This document shows, piece after piece, positions 49,310 to 59,774 of a DNA stretch of 64,000 nt. A program made the translations under genes and the position numbers. Below the pieces are notes generated by a model. It was not told the origin of the DNA. It ran no database searches and was given only the letters and a program-made list of their open reading frames with translations. Numbering within the stretch: position 1 is the stretch's first letter; each line of letters begins with the position of its first letter. Source of the DNA: Aquabacterium olei (GTDB lineage Bacteria > Pseudomonadota > Gammaproteobacteria > Burkholderiales > Burkholderiaceae_C); assembly GCF_003100395.1 (NCBI RefSeq), contig NZ_CP029210.1:310001-374000 (forward strand), read 5' to 3'.

Positions 49310-51799
49310 ATGTCCGCTGGACCCAATCGAGCGCTGGCCTTGAGCGCCCGCGTCAGTTTCATCGAGTGCCTCTTGAGGGGCAGTGCCGGGCTGGTGCTGG
49401 CCTGCGTCGATGGGGCCAAGCTGCTGGCAACCCAGGCGGCCGAACCGGCGCTCTACCAGCGGCGGCGCGATCTGGTGCTCGATTTCCCGCGTGCGCAGAC
49501 GGCGTGGCAGCAGGCGCTCGAGCAGCGTCTGCGTGAGGCCGCCCAGGCCTTGCGCCTGGGCCGTCCGGTCGATCCCCGTCCCGTGGTCGGGGGGGGCATG
49601 CCGGCGGTGCTCAGCCTGGTGGAAGACAGCCACATCGAGCGTGACATCGTGGGCGTGCGGCTGGGGCAGGCGGTCGCCGACCTGACCGGCTCGGAGTACA
49701 CCGACCTCAGCGCCCGACTTCAGGTCATCCAGGGTGCGATCGACAACACCCCGGGCGTGGTCGACGTGCTCAACCCGTCGTGGCTCGGCCGCGTGGTGCT
49801 CGACGCCTGGCTGCTGTCCGGCCTGAACCTCGGCCACTGGGCGACCTTGCAGACCGTGCTCAACAACGAGGCGGCGCAGTGGGCCCAGGAGGCCTACCAC
49901 CATGCGAACAAGCTGCTGCTCGACAACGGCGTGCGCCCCGAGATCGACCTGCGGCCGTTCATTCGTCGGGCTGCCGACACCGGCGTGCCGGGGCGCAGCG
50001 TGGGCGGTGGCTGGGGCGGTGCAGGGGGCAGCGGCGGGGGCACAGGAAACGGCACCGGTGGTGGCGGGGGCGGTGCCGGCACACCCGGTTCATCTGGTTC
50101 ACCTGGTGCGCCGATGCCACCCGGTGCGGGCCACGGTGGCGGCGCCGGCGGGGGCTCGGGCGGCGCCGGTGGCGGATCCGGCAGCGGCGCATCGCCTGGT
50201 TCGCCCTCGGCGGCCGGAACGCGTGGCAACAGCGGGCTGCAGCCCCTGGGCCAGTCCTTCGATGAAACCCACCTGCTGACCCAGACGCCCGGGTTGCGCG
50301 CGCCCGGGCAGTCCCAGGCGGTGCTGGGCAAGCTGAACCAGATGGTGGCGCGCCAGGTGCCCGGCTTCGTGCCCACGGCACCGCAGCTCACGGGCACGCC
50401 GCCCGTGCTGGTGAGCCCGGGCCTGGGCGAGGCGATGCGCGAGGCCGGGCATGCGCTGCGCCGCCACACCGACGTGGACGTGCTGGTGGGCGACGCCCCC
50501 ACGCCCGCGCTCATCCTGCGTGACCTGGAAGACAGCAAGCGTGCGCTCAAGCAGGCCGCGGCCACGCCGGTCGAGCGCGCCACGATCGAGATCGTCGCGC
50601 TGCTGTTCCAGCACATCCTGACCGAGGAGCGCCTGCCCGCCACCATCCGCGTGTGGTTTGCGCGCCTGCAGATGCCGGTGCTGCGGGTGGCGGTCAGCGA
50701 GCCCGACTTCTTTGCCACCACCAACCACCCCGCCCGCATGCTGATCGACCGCATGGGCAGTTGCGTGATGGGCTTTGCGGGCGGCGGCGCCGAGTCCGAC
50801 GCCGAGGCGCTGCATGCCGAGATCCGGCGCGTGGTGCAGGTGGTCGAGGCCTATCCGGACACCGGCCGACGCGTGTTCCAGACCGTGCTGATCGAGTTCC
50901 AGAAGTTCCTGGAGACCTACTTCCGCGATGCCAACGAGGCGTCGCGCAAGGGGGTGTCGCTGGCGCAGCAGGTGGAGCAGCGGGAAACCTGCGCCATCCA
51001 GTACACGATCGAGCTGCGCAAGATGCTCGATGGCGTGCCCGTGCACGAAGGGGTGCGCGATTTCCTGTTCCGGGTGTGGGCCGACGTGCTGGCGCACAGC
51101 GCCGTGCAGTCCAGCCCTGGCAGCGACGAGACCCGGGCGCTCAAGCGGGCCGCCGCCGACCTGATCTGGTCGGCCAGCGCCAAGACCTCGCGCGAGGAGC
51201 GGGCCGATGTGCTGCGCCGTCTGCCGCCACTGTTGAAGATCGTGCGTGACGGCATGGCCCGCGCCGGCCTGTCGGTGGCCCGGCAGGACGAGCACGTGCA
51301 GCAACTCAATGCGGCCCTGGCGGCGGCGTTCTCGGCGCGCTCGGCGTCGATCTCGCCCGCCCACCTGAAGGCCGTCACCGACCGGCTCGATGCGCTCGAC
51401 GAGGTGCTGCCCGATCTGGCGCAGGTCGACCTTGACGAGCAGACGCTGCGCGACCTGTCGGGGCACGAGACCGACGAGTTGCAGGTGGTGGCCGATGGGG
51501 GCACCATGCCCACGCCGGCCATGCTGGCCTGGGCCCGTGAACTCCAGATCGGGGCCTGGTTCGAGCTCGACTACCGGCAACGTCGCGAGCCCGTGCAGCT
51601 GGCCTGGCAGGGGCTGCAGAAACAGCTGGCGCTGTTCGTCACGCCGTCCGGGCGGGGCGTGCTGTTCCAGTTGCGGCGGCTGGCCGCCTTTCTGCAGGCG
51701 GGCCTGCTGGTGCCGGTTGAAGAAGAGTCGCTCACCACCCGCGCCACCCGCGAGGCGCTGGCCAAGCTCGACGCCGATCCCGAGCGCCTGCTGAACTGA
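49310..51799 (+). CDS. DUF1631 domain protein with internal Gly-rich linker
   Basis: An 829-residue protein. The overall pattern (EDSHIERDIVGVRLG; LNPSWLGRVVLDAW; IEIVALLFQHILTEERLPAT; SEPDFFATTNHPARMLIDRM) fits DUF1631, a family found mainly in Beta- and Gammaproteobacteria whose function is unknown. Residues about 229-307 are almost pure Gly, Ser, Pro and Ala, dividing the protein into a 228-residue N-terminal and a 520-residue C-terminal part. The ATG at 49310 is right after the secF terminator. It is not related by function to the sec genes as far as can be seen. Confidence 0.83.
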   Translation: MSAGPNRALALSARVSFIECLLRGSAGLVLACVDGAKLLATQAAEPALYQRRRDLVLDFPRAQTAWQQALEQRLREAAQALRLGRPVDPRPVVGGGMPAVLSLVEDSHIERDIVGVRLGQAVADLTGSEYTDLSARLQVIQGAIDNTPGVVDVLNPSWLGRVVLDAWLLSGLNLGHWATLQTVLNNEAAQWAQEAYHHANKLLLDNGVRPEIDLRPFIRRAADTGVPGRSVGGGWGGAGGSGGGTGNGTGGGGGGAGTPGSSGSPGAPMPPGAGHGGGAGGGSGGAGGGSGSGASPGSPSAAGTRGNSGLQPLGQSFDETHLLTQTPGLRAPGQSQAVLGKLNQMVARQVPGFVPTAPQLTGTPPVLVSPGLGEAMREAGHALRRHTDVDVLVGDAPTPALILRDLEDSKRALKQAAATPVERATIEIVALLFQHILTEERLPATIRVWFARLQMPVLRVAVSEPDFFATTNHPARMLIDRMGSCVMGFAGGGAESDAEALHAEIRRVVQVVEAYPDTGRRVFQTVLIEFQKFLETYFRDANEASRKGVSLAQQVEQRETCAIQYTIELRKMLDGVPVHEGVRDFLFRVWADVLAHSAVQSSPGSDETRALKRAAADLIWSASAKTSREERADVLRRLPPLLKIVRDGMARAGLSVARQDEHVQQLNAALAAAFSARSASISPAHLKAVTDRLDALDEVLPDLAQVDLDEQTLRDLSGHETDELQVVADGGTMPTPAMLAWARELQIGAWFELDYRQRREPVQLAWQGLQKQLALFVTPSGRGVLFQLRRLAAFLQAGLLVPVEEESLTTRATREALAKLDADPERLLN

Positions 51800-51854
51800 T
51801 CCCCCATCCCCTTACGGCCCGCGGGCGTTCCCGCGCCGCGGACCGTCTCTGCCC

Positions 51855-52421
51855 ATGCTTGAAGCCTTCGCGTTCTCCTCCACCGCCGTCGCCCTGGGCG
51901 AAATGGGCGACAAGACCCAGTTGCTCGCCCTGATGCTGGCTGCGCGCTACCGACGCCCGCTGCCCATCGTGATCGGCATCCTGATCGCGACCGTTCTGAA
52001 CCACGCCCTGGCGGCGGCGCTCGGGGCGTGGTTGACGCAATGGCTCGGGCCCGACGCGTTGCGCTGGCTGGTGGGCGGCTCGTTCCTGGCGGTCGCCGTG
52101 TGGATGCTGATCCCCGACAAGATGGACGACGACGAGGTGAGGCTGCCGTCCGGCCTGGGCGTGCTGGCGGCCACGACGGTGGCGTTCTTCATCGCCGAGA
52201 TGGGCGACAAGACCCAGATCGCGACCGTGGTGCTGGCGGCGCGCTTTCCCGAAGCCTTCGTGCAGGTGGTGGCGGGCACGACCGCGGGCATGCTGCTGGC
52301 CAACGTGCCCGCCGTCTACCTGGGCGACCGCCTCACCCGGCGCCTGCCGATGGACTGGATCCACCGGGGCTCGGCGCTGCTGTTTGCCCTGCTGGCGGTG
52401 CTGACCTTCTGGCTGTTCTGA
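51855..52421 (+). CDS. TMEM165/GDT1 family cation transporter (UPF0016)
   Basis: A 188-residue membrane protein with two copies of the family motif E-x-G-D-K-T: EMGDKTQLLALMLAARYRRP near residue 15 and EMGDKTQIATVVLAARFPEA near residue 115. The two repeats of three helices each are inverted. Bacterial relatives (MneA of Vibrio) export manganese; eukaryotic ones move Ca2+ or Mn2+ in the Golgi. Manganese efflux is the likely role here. Confidence 0.9.
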   Translation: MLEAFAFSSTAVALGEMGDKTQLLALMLAARYRRPLPIVIGILIATVLNHALAAALGAWLTQWLGPDALRWLVGGSFLAVAVWMLIPDKMDDDEVRLPSGLGVLAATTVAFFIAEMGDKTQIATVVLAARFPEAFVQVVAGTTAGMLLANVPAVYLGDRLTRRLPMDWIHRGSALLFALLAVLTFWLF

Positions 52422-52439
52422 GCCGCCAGCGCCGCGGTC

Positions 52440-55400
52440 TCAGATCGCCAGGCTGGCGTCCGGCGGGCTGACGGCCGCCTCGTGCTGCGTGCGCACGTGC
52501 TGACGCAGCAGCACCCCGAAGGCGTCCTCCGTCATCGGGCGCCCCAGGAAGTAGCCCTGGGCCTCGTCGCACTGATGGGAGGCGAGGAAGGCGGCCTGTT
52601 CGGCGGTCTCCACGCCTTCGGCCACGATGCCGACCTCCAGCCGGTGCGCCATGGCAATCAAGGCCGCGGCCAGGCGGCTGTCTCCCGGTGACTGGGGGAT
52701 CGCGCTCAGGAAGCTGCGGTCCAGCTTGAATCGGTCGACCGGCAGTTCGCGCAGGTAGGCAAAGCTGGAGTAGCCGACACCGAAGTCGTCGATGGCAATG
52801 CCCACGCCCAGCGCGCGCAACTGGTTCAACACCGCCGCGGCCCGCAGCGACTCGCGCACCACCACGCTTTCGGTGATCTCCAGCTCCAGCGCCGTGGCCG
52901 GCAGCCCGGTGTCGGACAGCGCCGCGCGCACCTCGTCGACGATGTCGGGGCGATCCAGCTGCACCGCCGACAGGTTCACCGCGACGCGCAGCGGCCAGTC
53001 GGTGTCGGTGCGCCAGCGTTGTGCCAGGGCACAGGCGCGCCGCAGCACCCAGCGGCCCATGGACACGATCAGCCCGGTCTCCTCGGCCAGCGGAATGAAC
53101 TCGGCCGGCGAGACCAGCTTGCCCTTGTGCTCCCAGCGCAGCAAGGCCTCGGCGCCGGTGATGGCACCCGTGCGGCAGCTGAACTGGGGCTGGAAGTGCA
53201 GGCGCAGCTCGTCGCGCTCGAGGGCCTTGTAGAGGTCGTTCTCGAGGATCAGCGACTCGGCCGACGGCGACTCCATGCGGTCGCTGTAGACCTGGATGCG
53301 GTTGCGCCCGGCGTGCTTGGCCTGGTACATGGCCAGGTCGGCATGGCGCATCAGCGTGACCGCATCGCGGCCGTGCTCGGGGTAGAGCGCAAGGCCGATG
53401 CTGGGCGTCACGCGCAGCTCGTGCGGGCCGACCCGCAGCGGTTCGGCAAACAGGGCCATGAGCTTGTCGGCCACCCGCATGCCGTCGGCCGGCTCGGCGA
53501 TCTGGGTGAGCAGCACGACGAACTCGTCGCCGCCCAGCCGCGCCACGATGTCCGAGGTGCGCATCGCGGTGCTCAGGCGGCGGGCCGCCTCGATCAGCAC
53601 ATGGTCACCGATGTGGTGGCCCAGGCTGTCGTTGATCTTCTTGAAGCGGTCGAGGTCGAGGAACATCATGGCCATCGCGCCGTCGTGGCGCTCGGCCTGA
53701 GCCAGGCTGACCTTGAGCTGCTCCTGCAGCATGTTGCGGTTGGGCAAGCCGGTCAGCGCGTCGTGGCGCGCCATGTGCTGCACCTGCTTTTCGGCTTCAC
53801 GGCGCGAGGTCACGTCCTGCGCCATGGCGAGGTAGCCCGTGAGCTGGTCGTGCTCGTTGCGCAGCTCGGTCACCGAGAGTTCTGCGATCAGCGGTTGCCC
53901 GTCGCCCCGGCGCAGCAGCCATTCGGTCGGGATGCCGGGGCTCTGGTCGGCCAGGTGGCTGAACAGGTTCACGGTGTGGGCCGGTCGCTCCATCCGCATG
54001 GCGAGCATGCGCGTGCGTTCGGCCACCTGCTCGGGATCGAAGAAGCGCGTGGCCGTGCTGCGGCCCACCAGCTCCATCGCGGTCTGGCCCAGCAGGCGCT
54101 CGCCCGCGGGGTTGATGGCCTGGATCACGCCTTGCCCGTTCAGCACGCAGATCGCGTAAGGCGCGTGGTGCACGATCACCCGGCGCATCTCGTCGACCTC
54201 GTTGAGCTGCCGCTGCGCTTCGAGCACGGCGCGCTCGGCGGTCTCCTGCGTGCTCAGGTCCCGCACGATCAGGATGTAGTGCTTCTGCTGCTTGTAGACC
54301 ATCGAGCTGACCGAGAGCTCCAGCGGGAAGGCGCTGCCGGCCGCCCCACGCAGGCCCTCGGTGCGTTGCCCCAGGCCGTCCATCCCGGTGCACTGCTGCT
54401 GCAGGAACTGCTCGACTCGCCCCCCGCGTTCGTGGCGCCCGGCTTCGGGCAGCAGCAGGCGCAGATGCTGGCCCAGCACCTCGTCGGCGTGGCGCGCGAA
54501 CATGCGGCACGCCGACGCGTTCAGGCTCAGCACCCGCCCGGACGGCGCCACGGTGATGATGCCGTCGACGGTGTGGTCCATGATGGCGCGCAGGCGCCGC
54601 TCGTTGTCGGTGGCGCGGGCGCTCAGTTCGTCGGCCAGTTCGGCGGCCTGCTGCGCGCGCAGCCCGCGGTTGCGCCAGGCCCACCACAGGCCCACCGAGC
54701 CGGCCACGCCCCCAAGCAGCAGCGCCAGCGGGTAGGGCGCGGTCAAGGGGCGCACGGGGGGGCGCGTGAACGTGAGCGCCCAGCGGCGGCCGGCCACGCC
54801 CAGCGTGTGCACGGTCCGATCGCGGTCGTCCACCGGGCTCACGGCATCCGGGCCAGCCCAGGCCGCCTCCAGCGAAGCGCTGTCGAACACCACCGGCAGC
54901 ACGTCGGCCGAGTCATGGTCCGGGATGCCGTCCAGCGGCCCGCGGTCTTCCACGCGCCAGTGCAGGTCTCGCCAGTCCAGCCGGCCGGCCACCTGCCGCA
55001 TCAGCGTCTGGCATTCCAGCACACCGGACACCACGCCCTGGAAGGCGGCCCGCCGAGCGGGTTCGCTGCCGGGCACCGCGCCGCCTCGGTACACGGGCAG
55101 CCGCACCACCACGCCGCTGCCCTGGGTGATGCCCTGGATCTGCAGGGGTGGGGCCGCTTCGATCTGGCCGGACTGCTGTGCGCGCACCACCGCCTGTCGG
55201 CGCGCGGCCTCATCGAGCAGGTCGTGACCCAGCATGGCGTCGATGCGCCCGGCCGGTTCGACGTAGGTGATGGGCACGTAGGTGGCGCGTGCCGGCTCGG
55301 CCGGCCGGATGTGGAAGCCCGGGTGGCCATCGGGGCGCACCGTGCGGTCGGCCTGCACCGCCGCTTCGAACGCGGGGCGGTCGTCTTCGCTGACGAGGGG

Positions 55401-55745
55401 CGCGTAATGCACGGCCCACAGCGCCGGGTAGGTGCGTTCGGCGTTGAGGCCCTCGTAGTGGCGGTGAAACGCTTCGCGGCCGGCGTCGCCATAGGCCGCA
55501 AACAGCGCCTGGAAGCCTTTGAGCATCACCAGATGGTGGGTCATCTGGTCGTCCAGCCGCGCAGACACGTCGGCCGCGTCACGCCGGAAAGCCGCGTCGG
55601 CCTCGTCCTGCAGGTGGCGCGCGGCGCCCCACCACGCGCCCACGCTCATGGCCAGGCCGGCCACGAGGGCCACCCAGGCGGCGCGGGTGCCCAGAACGGG
55701 CTTGTCTAGCGGGGGGGCAGGCGTGTGTTCGTCGTCGATGGGCAT
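52440..55745 (-). CDS. CHASE-PAS-PAS-GGDEF-EAL signalling protein (cyclic-di-GMP turnover)
   Basis: A 1101-residue membrane protein. A first helix (VALVAGLAMSVGAWWGAA) and a second near 350 (LALLLGGVAGSVGLWWAW) bracket a periplasmic CHASE sensor domain (GFHIRPAEPARATYVPITYV). Two PAS domains follow (about 385-650). Then comes a GGDEF domain with intact RLGGDEFVVLL (about residues 733-743) and an EAL domain with intact EALLRW (about 866) and the later DDFGVGYSS. It could make and break cyclic-di-GMP. Because type IV pilus use often depends on this messenger, a link to the pilin genes is possible but unproven. The ATG at 55745 has GAGGA upstream. It lies downstream of htpX. Confidence 0.93.
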   Translation of the reverse strand: MPIDDEHTPAPPLDKPVLGTRAAWVALVAGLAMSVGAWWGAARHLQDEADAAFRRDAADVSARLDDQMTHHLVMLKGFQALFAAYGDAGREAFHRHYEGLNAERTYPALWAVHYAPLVSEDDRPAFEAAVQADRTVRPDGHPGFHIRPAEPARATYVPITYVEPAGRIDAMLGHDLLDEAARRQAVVRAQQSGQIEAAPPLQIQGITQGSGVVVRLPVYRGGAVPGSEPARRAAFQGVVSGVLECQTLMRQVAGRLDWRDLHWRVEDRGPLDGIPDHDSADVLPVVFDSASLEAAWAGPDAVSPVDDRDRTVHTLGVAGRRWALTFTRPPVRPLTAPYPLALLLGGVAGSVGLWWAWRNRGLRAQQAAELADELSARATDNERRLRAIMDHTVDGIITVAPSGRVLSLNASACRMFARHADEVLGQHLRLLLPEAGRHERGGRVEQFLQQQCTGMDGLGQRTEGLRGAAGSAFPLELSVSSMVYKQQKHYILIVRDLSTQETAERAVLEAQRQLNEVDEMRRVIVHHAPYAICVLNGQGVIQAINPAGERLLGQTAMELVGRSTATRFFDPEQVAERTRMLAMRMERPAHTVNLFSHLADQSPGIPTEWLLRRGDGQPLIAELSVTELRNEHDQLTGYLAMAQDVTSRREAEKQVQHMARHDALTGLPNRNMLQEQLKVSLAQAERHDGAMAMMFLDLDRFKKINDSLGHHIGDHVLIEAARRLSTAMRTSDIVARLGGDEFVVLLTQIAEPADGMRVADKLMALFAEPLRVGPHELRVTPSIGLALYPEHGRDAVTLMRHADLAMYQAKHAGRNRIQVYSDRMESPSAESLILENDLYKALERDELRLHFQPQFSCRTGAITGAEALLRWEHKGKLVSPAEFIPLAEETGLIVSMGRWVLRRACALAQRWRTDTDWPLRVAVNLSAVQLDRPDIVDEVRAALSDTGLPATALELEITESVVVRESLRAAAVLNQLRALGVGIAIDDFGVGYSSFAYLRELPVDRFKLDRSFLSAIPQSPGDSRLAAALIAMAHRLEVGIVAEGVETAEQAAFLASHQCDEAQGYFLGRPMTEDAFGVLLRQHVRTQHEAAVSPPDASLAI

Positions 55746-55842
55746 CCAGCGTCCTCGGGCCTGCCGCGACACGGGGTCGCGGCACGGCTCAGGAGGATAT
55801 CGGCTGTCAGCCCGCCGGCTTGACCCCGGGCGCCTGTGTGGC

Positions 55843-56694
55843 TCAGCGGCCCTGGCGGGCCAGCGCCATCAGGCGCGCGATGCGCTCTTCGGTGGCAGGG
55901 TGCGTCGAGAACAGCCCACGCAGACCACCACCCGACAGCGGGTTCATGATCATCATCTGCGCCGTCTCCGGGTGGGCCTCGGCGGCGTGCAGCGGGATGC
56001 CCTGCGCATAGCGGTGGATCTTGTCGAGTGCGCTGGCCAGTGCGGCCGGGTCACCGCTGATCTCGGCGCCGCCCCGGTCGGCCTCGAACTCGCGCGCCCG
56101 GCTGATGGCCATCTGGATCAGACTGGCGGCCAGCGGCGCCAGGATGGCCACGGCAATGCCCGCAATCGGGTTGACCGGGCGGCCGTCCTCATCGCGCCCA
56201 CCAAAGAAGACCGCGAAGTTCGCCAGCATCGAGATGGCGCCGGCCATGGTCGCGCTCACGGTGCTGATCAGGATGTCGCGGTGCTTGACGTGGGCCAGTT
56301 CGTGCGCCATCACGCCGCGCAGCTCGCGCTCGGTCAGCACATTGAGGATGCCGGTCGTGGCCGCCACGGCCGCGTGCTCCGGGTTGCGGCCGGTGGCGAA
56401 CGCGTTGGGGGCCTGCTCGTCGATCAGGTAGACCTTGGGCATCGGCATCTGGGCGCGCTGCGCCAGCTCGCGCACCATGCCGTAGAAGCGCGGCGCCGAG
56501 GTCTCGTCGACCTCCCGCGCGTTGTACATCTTCAGCACCATCTTGTCGGAGAACCAGTAGCTGAAGAAGTTCATGCCCAGCGCCACGACCAGGGCCATCA
56601 TCATCCCGGCGCGGCCGCCCATCATGGCGCCGATGGCCATGAAGAGGGCGGTGATCGCCGCCATCAGGATGGCGGTTTTCATCATGTTGAACAT
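55843..56694 (-). CDS. htpX: Membrane metalloprotease HtpX
   Basis: A 283-residue protease of the inner membrane that helps quality control of membrane proteins. It has two N-terminal helices ([38 protein letters not shown]), the zinc site HELAH ([15 protein letters not shown]), a third and fourth helix, and the later Glu ligand in [21 protein letters not shown] lies upstream of the ATG at 56694. It is transcribed with def and fmt, 79 nt after fmt. Confidence 0.95.
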   Translation of the reverse strand: MFNMMKTAILMAAITALFMAIGAMMGGRAGMMMALVVALGMNFFSYWFSDKMVLKMYNAREVDETSAPRFYGMVRELAQRAQMPMPKVYLIDEQAPNAFATGRNPEHAAVAATTGILNVLTERELRGVMAHELAHVKHRDILISTVSATMAGAISMLANFAVFFGGRDEDGRPVNPIAGIAVAILAPLAASLIQMAISRAREFEADRGGAEISGDPAALASALDKIHRYAQGIPLHAAEAHPETAQMMIMNPLSGGGLRGLFSTHPATEERIARLMALARQGR

Positions 56695-56773
56695 CTGGAG
56701 GACCCTCCTTGGTCCGTGAAAACGACGTCACCCCATGGTGACAGACCGTTAGATGCGGATGGTGCCGCGCGGT

Positions 56774-57739
56774 TCAAGCCAGTGTGGCGGGCAGGGTCGT
56801 GCTTTGCAGAAATTCACGCGCACCGACCCGCTTGCCGCCCGGTTTCTGCAGCGTATGCAGGGCCAGCGCCTGCTCGCCGCAGCCCACGACCAGGGTGTCG
56901 CCCTGGGCGTGCAGCACCTCGCCAGGCTGGCCGCTGGCCGGCACCACACTGGCCGCCCACACCTTGACGGTGTCGGCGCCCTTGGCCGCACCCGGCAACG
57001 TGAAGGTGCAGCCCGGGAAGGGATCGAAGGCGCGCACCCGGCGTGCGAGCGTGGTGGCCGGCAGGCGCCAGTCGATGGCGGCCTCGGCCTTCTCGATCTT
57101 GTGCGCGTAGGTCACGCCGTCGGCCGGCTGCGGCGTGCGGGTCAGCCCGCCGCCATCGACCCGGGCCAGTGCCTCGACGATCAAACGACCGCCCAGCGCG
57201 GCCAGGCGGTCGTGCAGTGCGGCGGTCGTGTCATCCGGCCCGATCGCGTCTGGGGCCATCAGCAGCATGTCGCCGGTATCGAGGCCTGCGTCCATCTGCA
57301 TGATGGTGATGCCGGTTTCGGCGTCGCCCGCTTCGATGGCCCGGTGGATGGGCGCGGCCCCCCGCCAGCGCGGCAGCAGCGAGCCGTGGATGTTCAGGCA
57401 ACCCAGGCGCGGCAGGTCAAGCACCCACTGCGGCAGGATCAGGCCATAGGCGGCCACCACCATCACGTCCGGGGCGGCGGCCAACAGGGCCTCCCGCGCG
57501 GCTGCGGCCTCGTCGGGGTACTTGCCGTCGAGCCTCAGGCTGTGCGGCTGTGCCACGGCAATGCCGTGCTCCAACGCCAGCTGCTTCACGGCCGAAGCCT
57601 GCAATTTCATGCCGCGGCCGGCCGGCCGATCGGGCTGGGTCAGCACCAGCGGCACGGTGTACCCGGCGGCCAGGATGGCAGCCAGGGCTTCGCGGGCGAA
57701 CTCCGGCGTGCCCGCGAACGCAACCTTCAGCGCACTCAT
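56774..57739 (-). CDS. fmt: Methionyl-tRNA formyltransferase
   Basis: Fmt formylates initiator methionyl-tRNA. The 321-residue protein has [14 protein letters not shown] at the N-terminus and the catalytic block [20 protein letters not shown], followed by [16 protein letters not shown] with the essential Asp. The C-terminal OB-like domain (about 210-321) binds tRNA. It starts inside the def stop codon (ATGA at 57736-57739), so Def and Fmt are translationally coupled. Confidence 0.96.
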   Translation of the reverse strand: MSALKVAFAGTPEFAREALAAILAAGYTVPLVLTQPDRPAGRGMKLQASAVKQLALEHGIAVAQPHSLRLDGKYPDEAAAAREALLAAAPDVMVVAAYGLILPQWVLDLPRLGCLNIHGSLLPRWRGAAPIHRAIEAGDAETGITIMQMDAGLDTGDMLLMAPDAIGPDDTTAALHDRLAALGGRLIVEALARVDGGGLTRTPQPADGVTYAHKIEKAEAAIDWRLPATTLARRVRAFDPFPGCTFTLPGAAKGADTVKVWAASVVPASGQPGEVLHAQGDTLVVGCGEQALALHTLQKPGGKRVGAREFLQSTTLPATLA

Positions 57740-58251
57740 GCGGTGTGCTGCTCGTCGCGGGCGCGCTTGATCAGCTTGGTCTTGATGCGGTTGCGCTTGA
57801 GTGGCGACAGGTATTCGACGAACACCTTGCCCTTCAGGTGATCCAGTTCGTGCTGCACGCACACGGCCAGCAGCTCGTCGGCGTCGAATTCGTAGACCTC
57901 GCCGTCGCGGTTGGTGGCGCGCACGCGCACGCGGGCATGGCGGTCGACCTTGTCGTAGATGGTCGGCACCGACAGGCAGCCTTCTTCCCACACGATCATC
58001 TCGTCGCTGGCCCAGATGATTTCCGGGTTGATCAACACCATGGGCTGGTTGCGCTCCTCGCTGGTGTCGATCACCACCACGCGCTCGTGCACGTCGATCT
58101 GCGTGGCGGCCAGGCCCACCCCCTTGGCGTCGTACATCGTTTCCAGCATGTCGTCCACGAGCCGGCGGATGCGGTCATCGACCTGGGCCACAGGCTTGGC
58201 GACCGTGTGCAGACGGGGGTCGGGGAAGTGAAGAATGGGCAGCAGGGCCAT
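57736..58251 (-). CDS. def: Peptide deformylase
   Basis: Def removes the formyl group from nascent proteins. The 171-residue protein has the three metal-site motifs: GVGLAATQ (residues 44-51), EEGCLSVP with metal ligand C92, and QHELDHLKG with H134 and H138 as ligands and E135 as the catalytic base. It is divergent from the LysM gene. The Def-Fmt pair is opposite LysM-dprA, a common arrangement in this order. Confidence 0.96.
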   Translation of the reverse strand: MALLPILHFPDPRLHTVAKPVAQVDDRIRRLVDDMLETMYDAKGVGLAATQIDVHERVVVIDTSEERNQPMVLINPEIIWASDEMIVWEEGCLSVPTIYDKVDRHARVRVRATNRDGEVYEFDADELLAVCVQHELDHLKGKVFVEYLSPLKRNRIKTKLIKRARDEQHTA

Positions 58252-58424
58252 GGCAGCGTGTGGAATCAGGGAGATGAATGTGGATGCAGCGCAACGACGG
58301 CTTCGCCCAGGGGCGGGTATCCGGCCGTAACACAGGGCAATTTTCGTTGCGACCGCCCGGTTTTTGCGGGCAGAATCGTCCGATCACTGACCAGATTTTG
58401 CCGAATCCGGGGAGTCCTTGCTGG

Positions 58425-59669
58425 ATGAAATCCCTTCGGCGGTTTTCGGAGACCGATTTCATGACCGAGCAATCGCTGCCCCGGGGGCAGGCAGGCGTCC
58501 TGGTGTCAGGCAACGCCCGCCGGCTGGCCGTCCCTGTGGCCCGCGCTGCCATGCTGGCCCTGTTCGCCTTGGGCGCCCACCAGGCCGGCGCCGAGCCCAA
58601 TCTCCCCATCACACCGCAGCAGAAGGCCACGGCCCAGAAGGTCGCCGAAGCCGGCGTGCCGCTGTCCGAGCTGGCGCCCAACGCGCCGGACAGCCACACC
58701 GTCAAGCGTGGCGACACCCTCTGGGACATCGCCTCGATCTTCCTCAAGTCGCCGTGGCGCTGGCCCGAGCTGTGGGGCATGAACCTGCAGCAGATCCGCA
58801 ACCCGCACCTCATCTTCCCGGGCCAGGTGCTCTACCTCGACAAGCGCAACGGCCGTGCCGTGCTGCGGGTGGGCCAGCCGCTGGGTGCGTCGGGTGACGT
58901 CAAGCTCACGCCCCGCGTGCGCGAAGGCAGCCTCTACGATGCGATCGCCGCGGTGCCGATGCACCTGCTCGAATCCTTCTTCAACGAGGCCATCCTCCTG
59001 GAAGACAGCCAGCAGCTGCTGACCTCGCCGCGTGTCGTGGCCACGCAGGAAGGCCGCGTGATGCTGTCGCGCGGTGAAACCGCCTATGTGCGTGGCGACA
59101 TCGGCGACCGCCGCGAGTGGCGCCTGTTCCGCGAACCCAAGCCGCTGCGCGACCCGGTCACCAAGGACGTGCTGGGCTACGAGGCGCAGTACGTCGGCAC
59201 GCTCACGCTGCAGCGCGAAGGCGCCGAGGGCACGGGCGCCGACGGCAAGCCGCTTGTCATCCCGTCCACCTTCACCGTCAACACCATCCGCCAGGAAGCC
59301 TCGGTGGGCGACCGGCTGGCTCCGGTGCCGCCGCGCGAGTTCGACAACCTCGTGCCGCACCCGCCCGCCCAGCCGCTCACCGGCTCCATCGTGTCGATCT
59401 ACGGCGACGCGCTGGCGGCGGGCCAGTACCAGATCGTGTCGCTGAACCGCGGCACCCGCGACGGTCTGGAGCGCGGCCACGTGCTGGCGCTGTGGCGCGA
59501 TGGCCGCGTCGTGCGCGACATGACCCTGCCCGACAAGCCCGACATGAAGCTGCCCGATGAACGGCAGGGCCTGCTGTTCGTGTTCCGCGTGTTCGACCGC
59601 ATGTCGTACGCGCTGATCATGCGCGCGCAGGACGCCGTTCGCGTGGGCGACCGCTTCACGCAGCCCTGA
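58425..59669 (+). CDS. LysM-domain exported protein
   Basis: A 414-residue protein with a long N-terminal region leading to a signal peptide (VARAAMLALFALGAHQAGA) and then one LysM domain (HTVKRGDTLWDIASIFLKSP to NPHLIFPGQVLYL). LysM binds peptidoglycan. The rest is beta-rich and conserved among burkholderial members, with no known catalytic motif. Two starts are possible: ATG 58425 (with GGAG 10 nt before) or ATG 58461 (GGAG 9 nt before). The longer one is listed; the signal core is the same for both. dprA follows. Confidence 0.87.
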   Translation: MKSLRRFSETDFMTEQSLPRGQAGVLVSGNARRLAVPVARAAMLALFALGAHQAGAEPNLPITPQQKATAQKVAEAGVPLSELAPNAPDSHTVKRGDTLWDIASIFLKSPWRWPELWGMNLQQIRNPHLIFPGQVLYLDKRNGRAVLRVGQPLGASGDVKLTPRVREGSLYDAIAAVPMHLLESFFNEAILLEDSQQLLTSPRVVATQEGRVMLSRGETAYVRGDIGDRREWRLFREPKPLRDPVTKDVLGYEAQYVGTLTLQREGAEGTGADGKPLVIPSTFTVNTIRQEASVGDRLAPVPPREFDNLVPHPPAQPLTGSIVSIYGDALAAGQYQIVSLNRGTRDGLERGHVLALWRDGRVVRDMTLPDKPDMKLPDERQGLLFVFRVFDRMSYALIMRAQDAVRVGDRFTQP

Positions 59670-59774
59670 TCCGGCTGCGCGGATCTCACCTAGCGCGGCC
59701 ACCGCCCCATCGCCCGACAGAGGCGAGGGCGGCCTGGCCGAGCGCCTCACCGGCCCCTTCGGGCCGCCTCAGGG

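Noticed and set aside
53019..55709. A plus-strand open frame of about 900 codons opposite the GGDEF-EAL gene
   Set aside because: All known motifs (CHASE, PAS, GGDEF, EAL) are on the minus strand.
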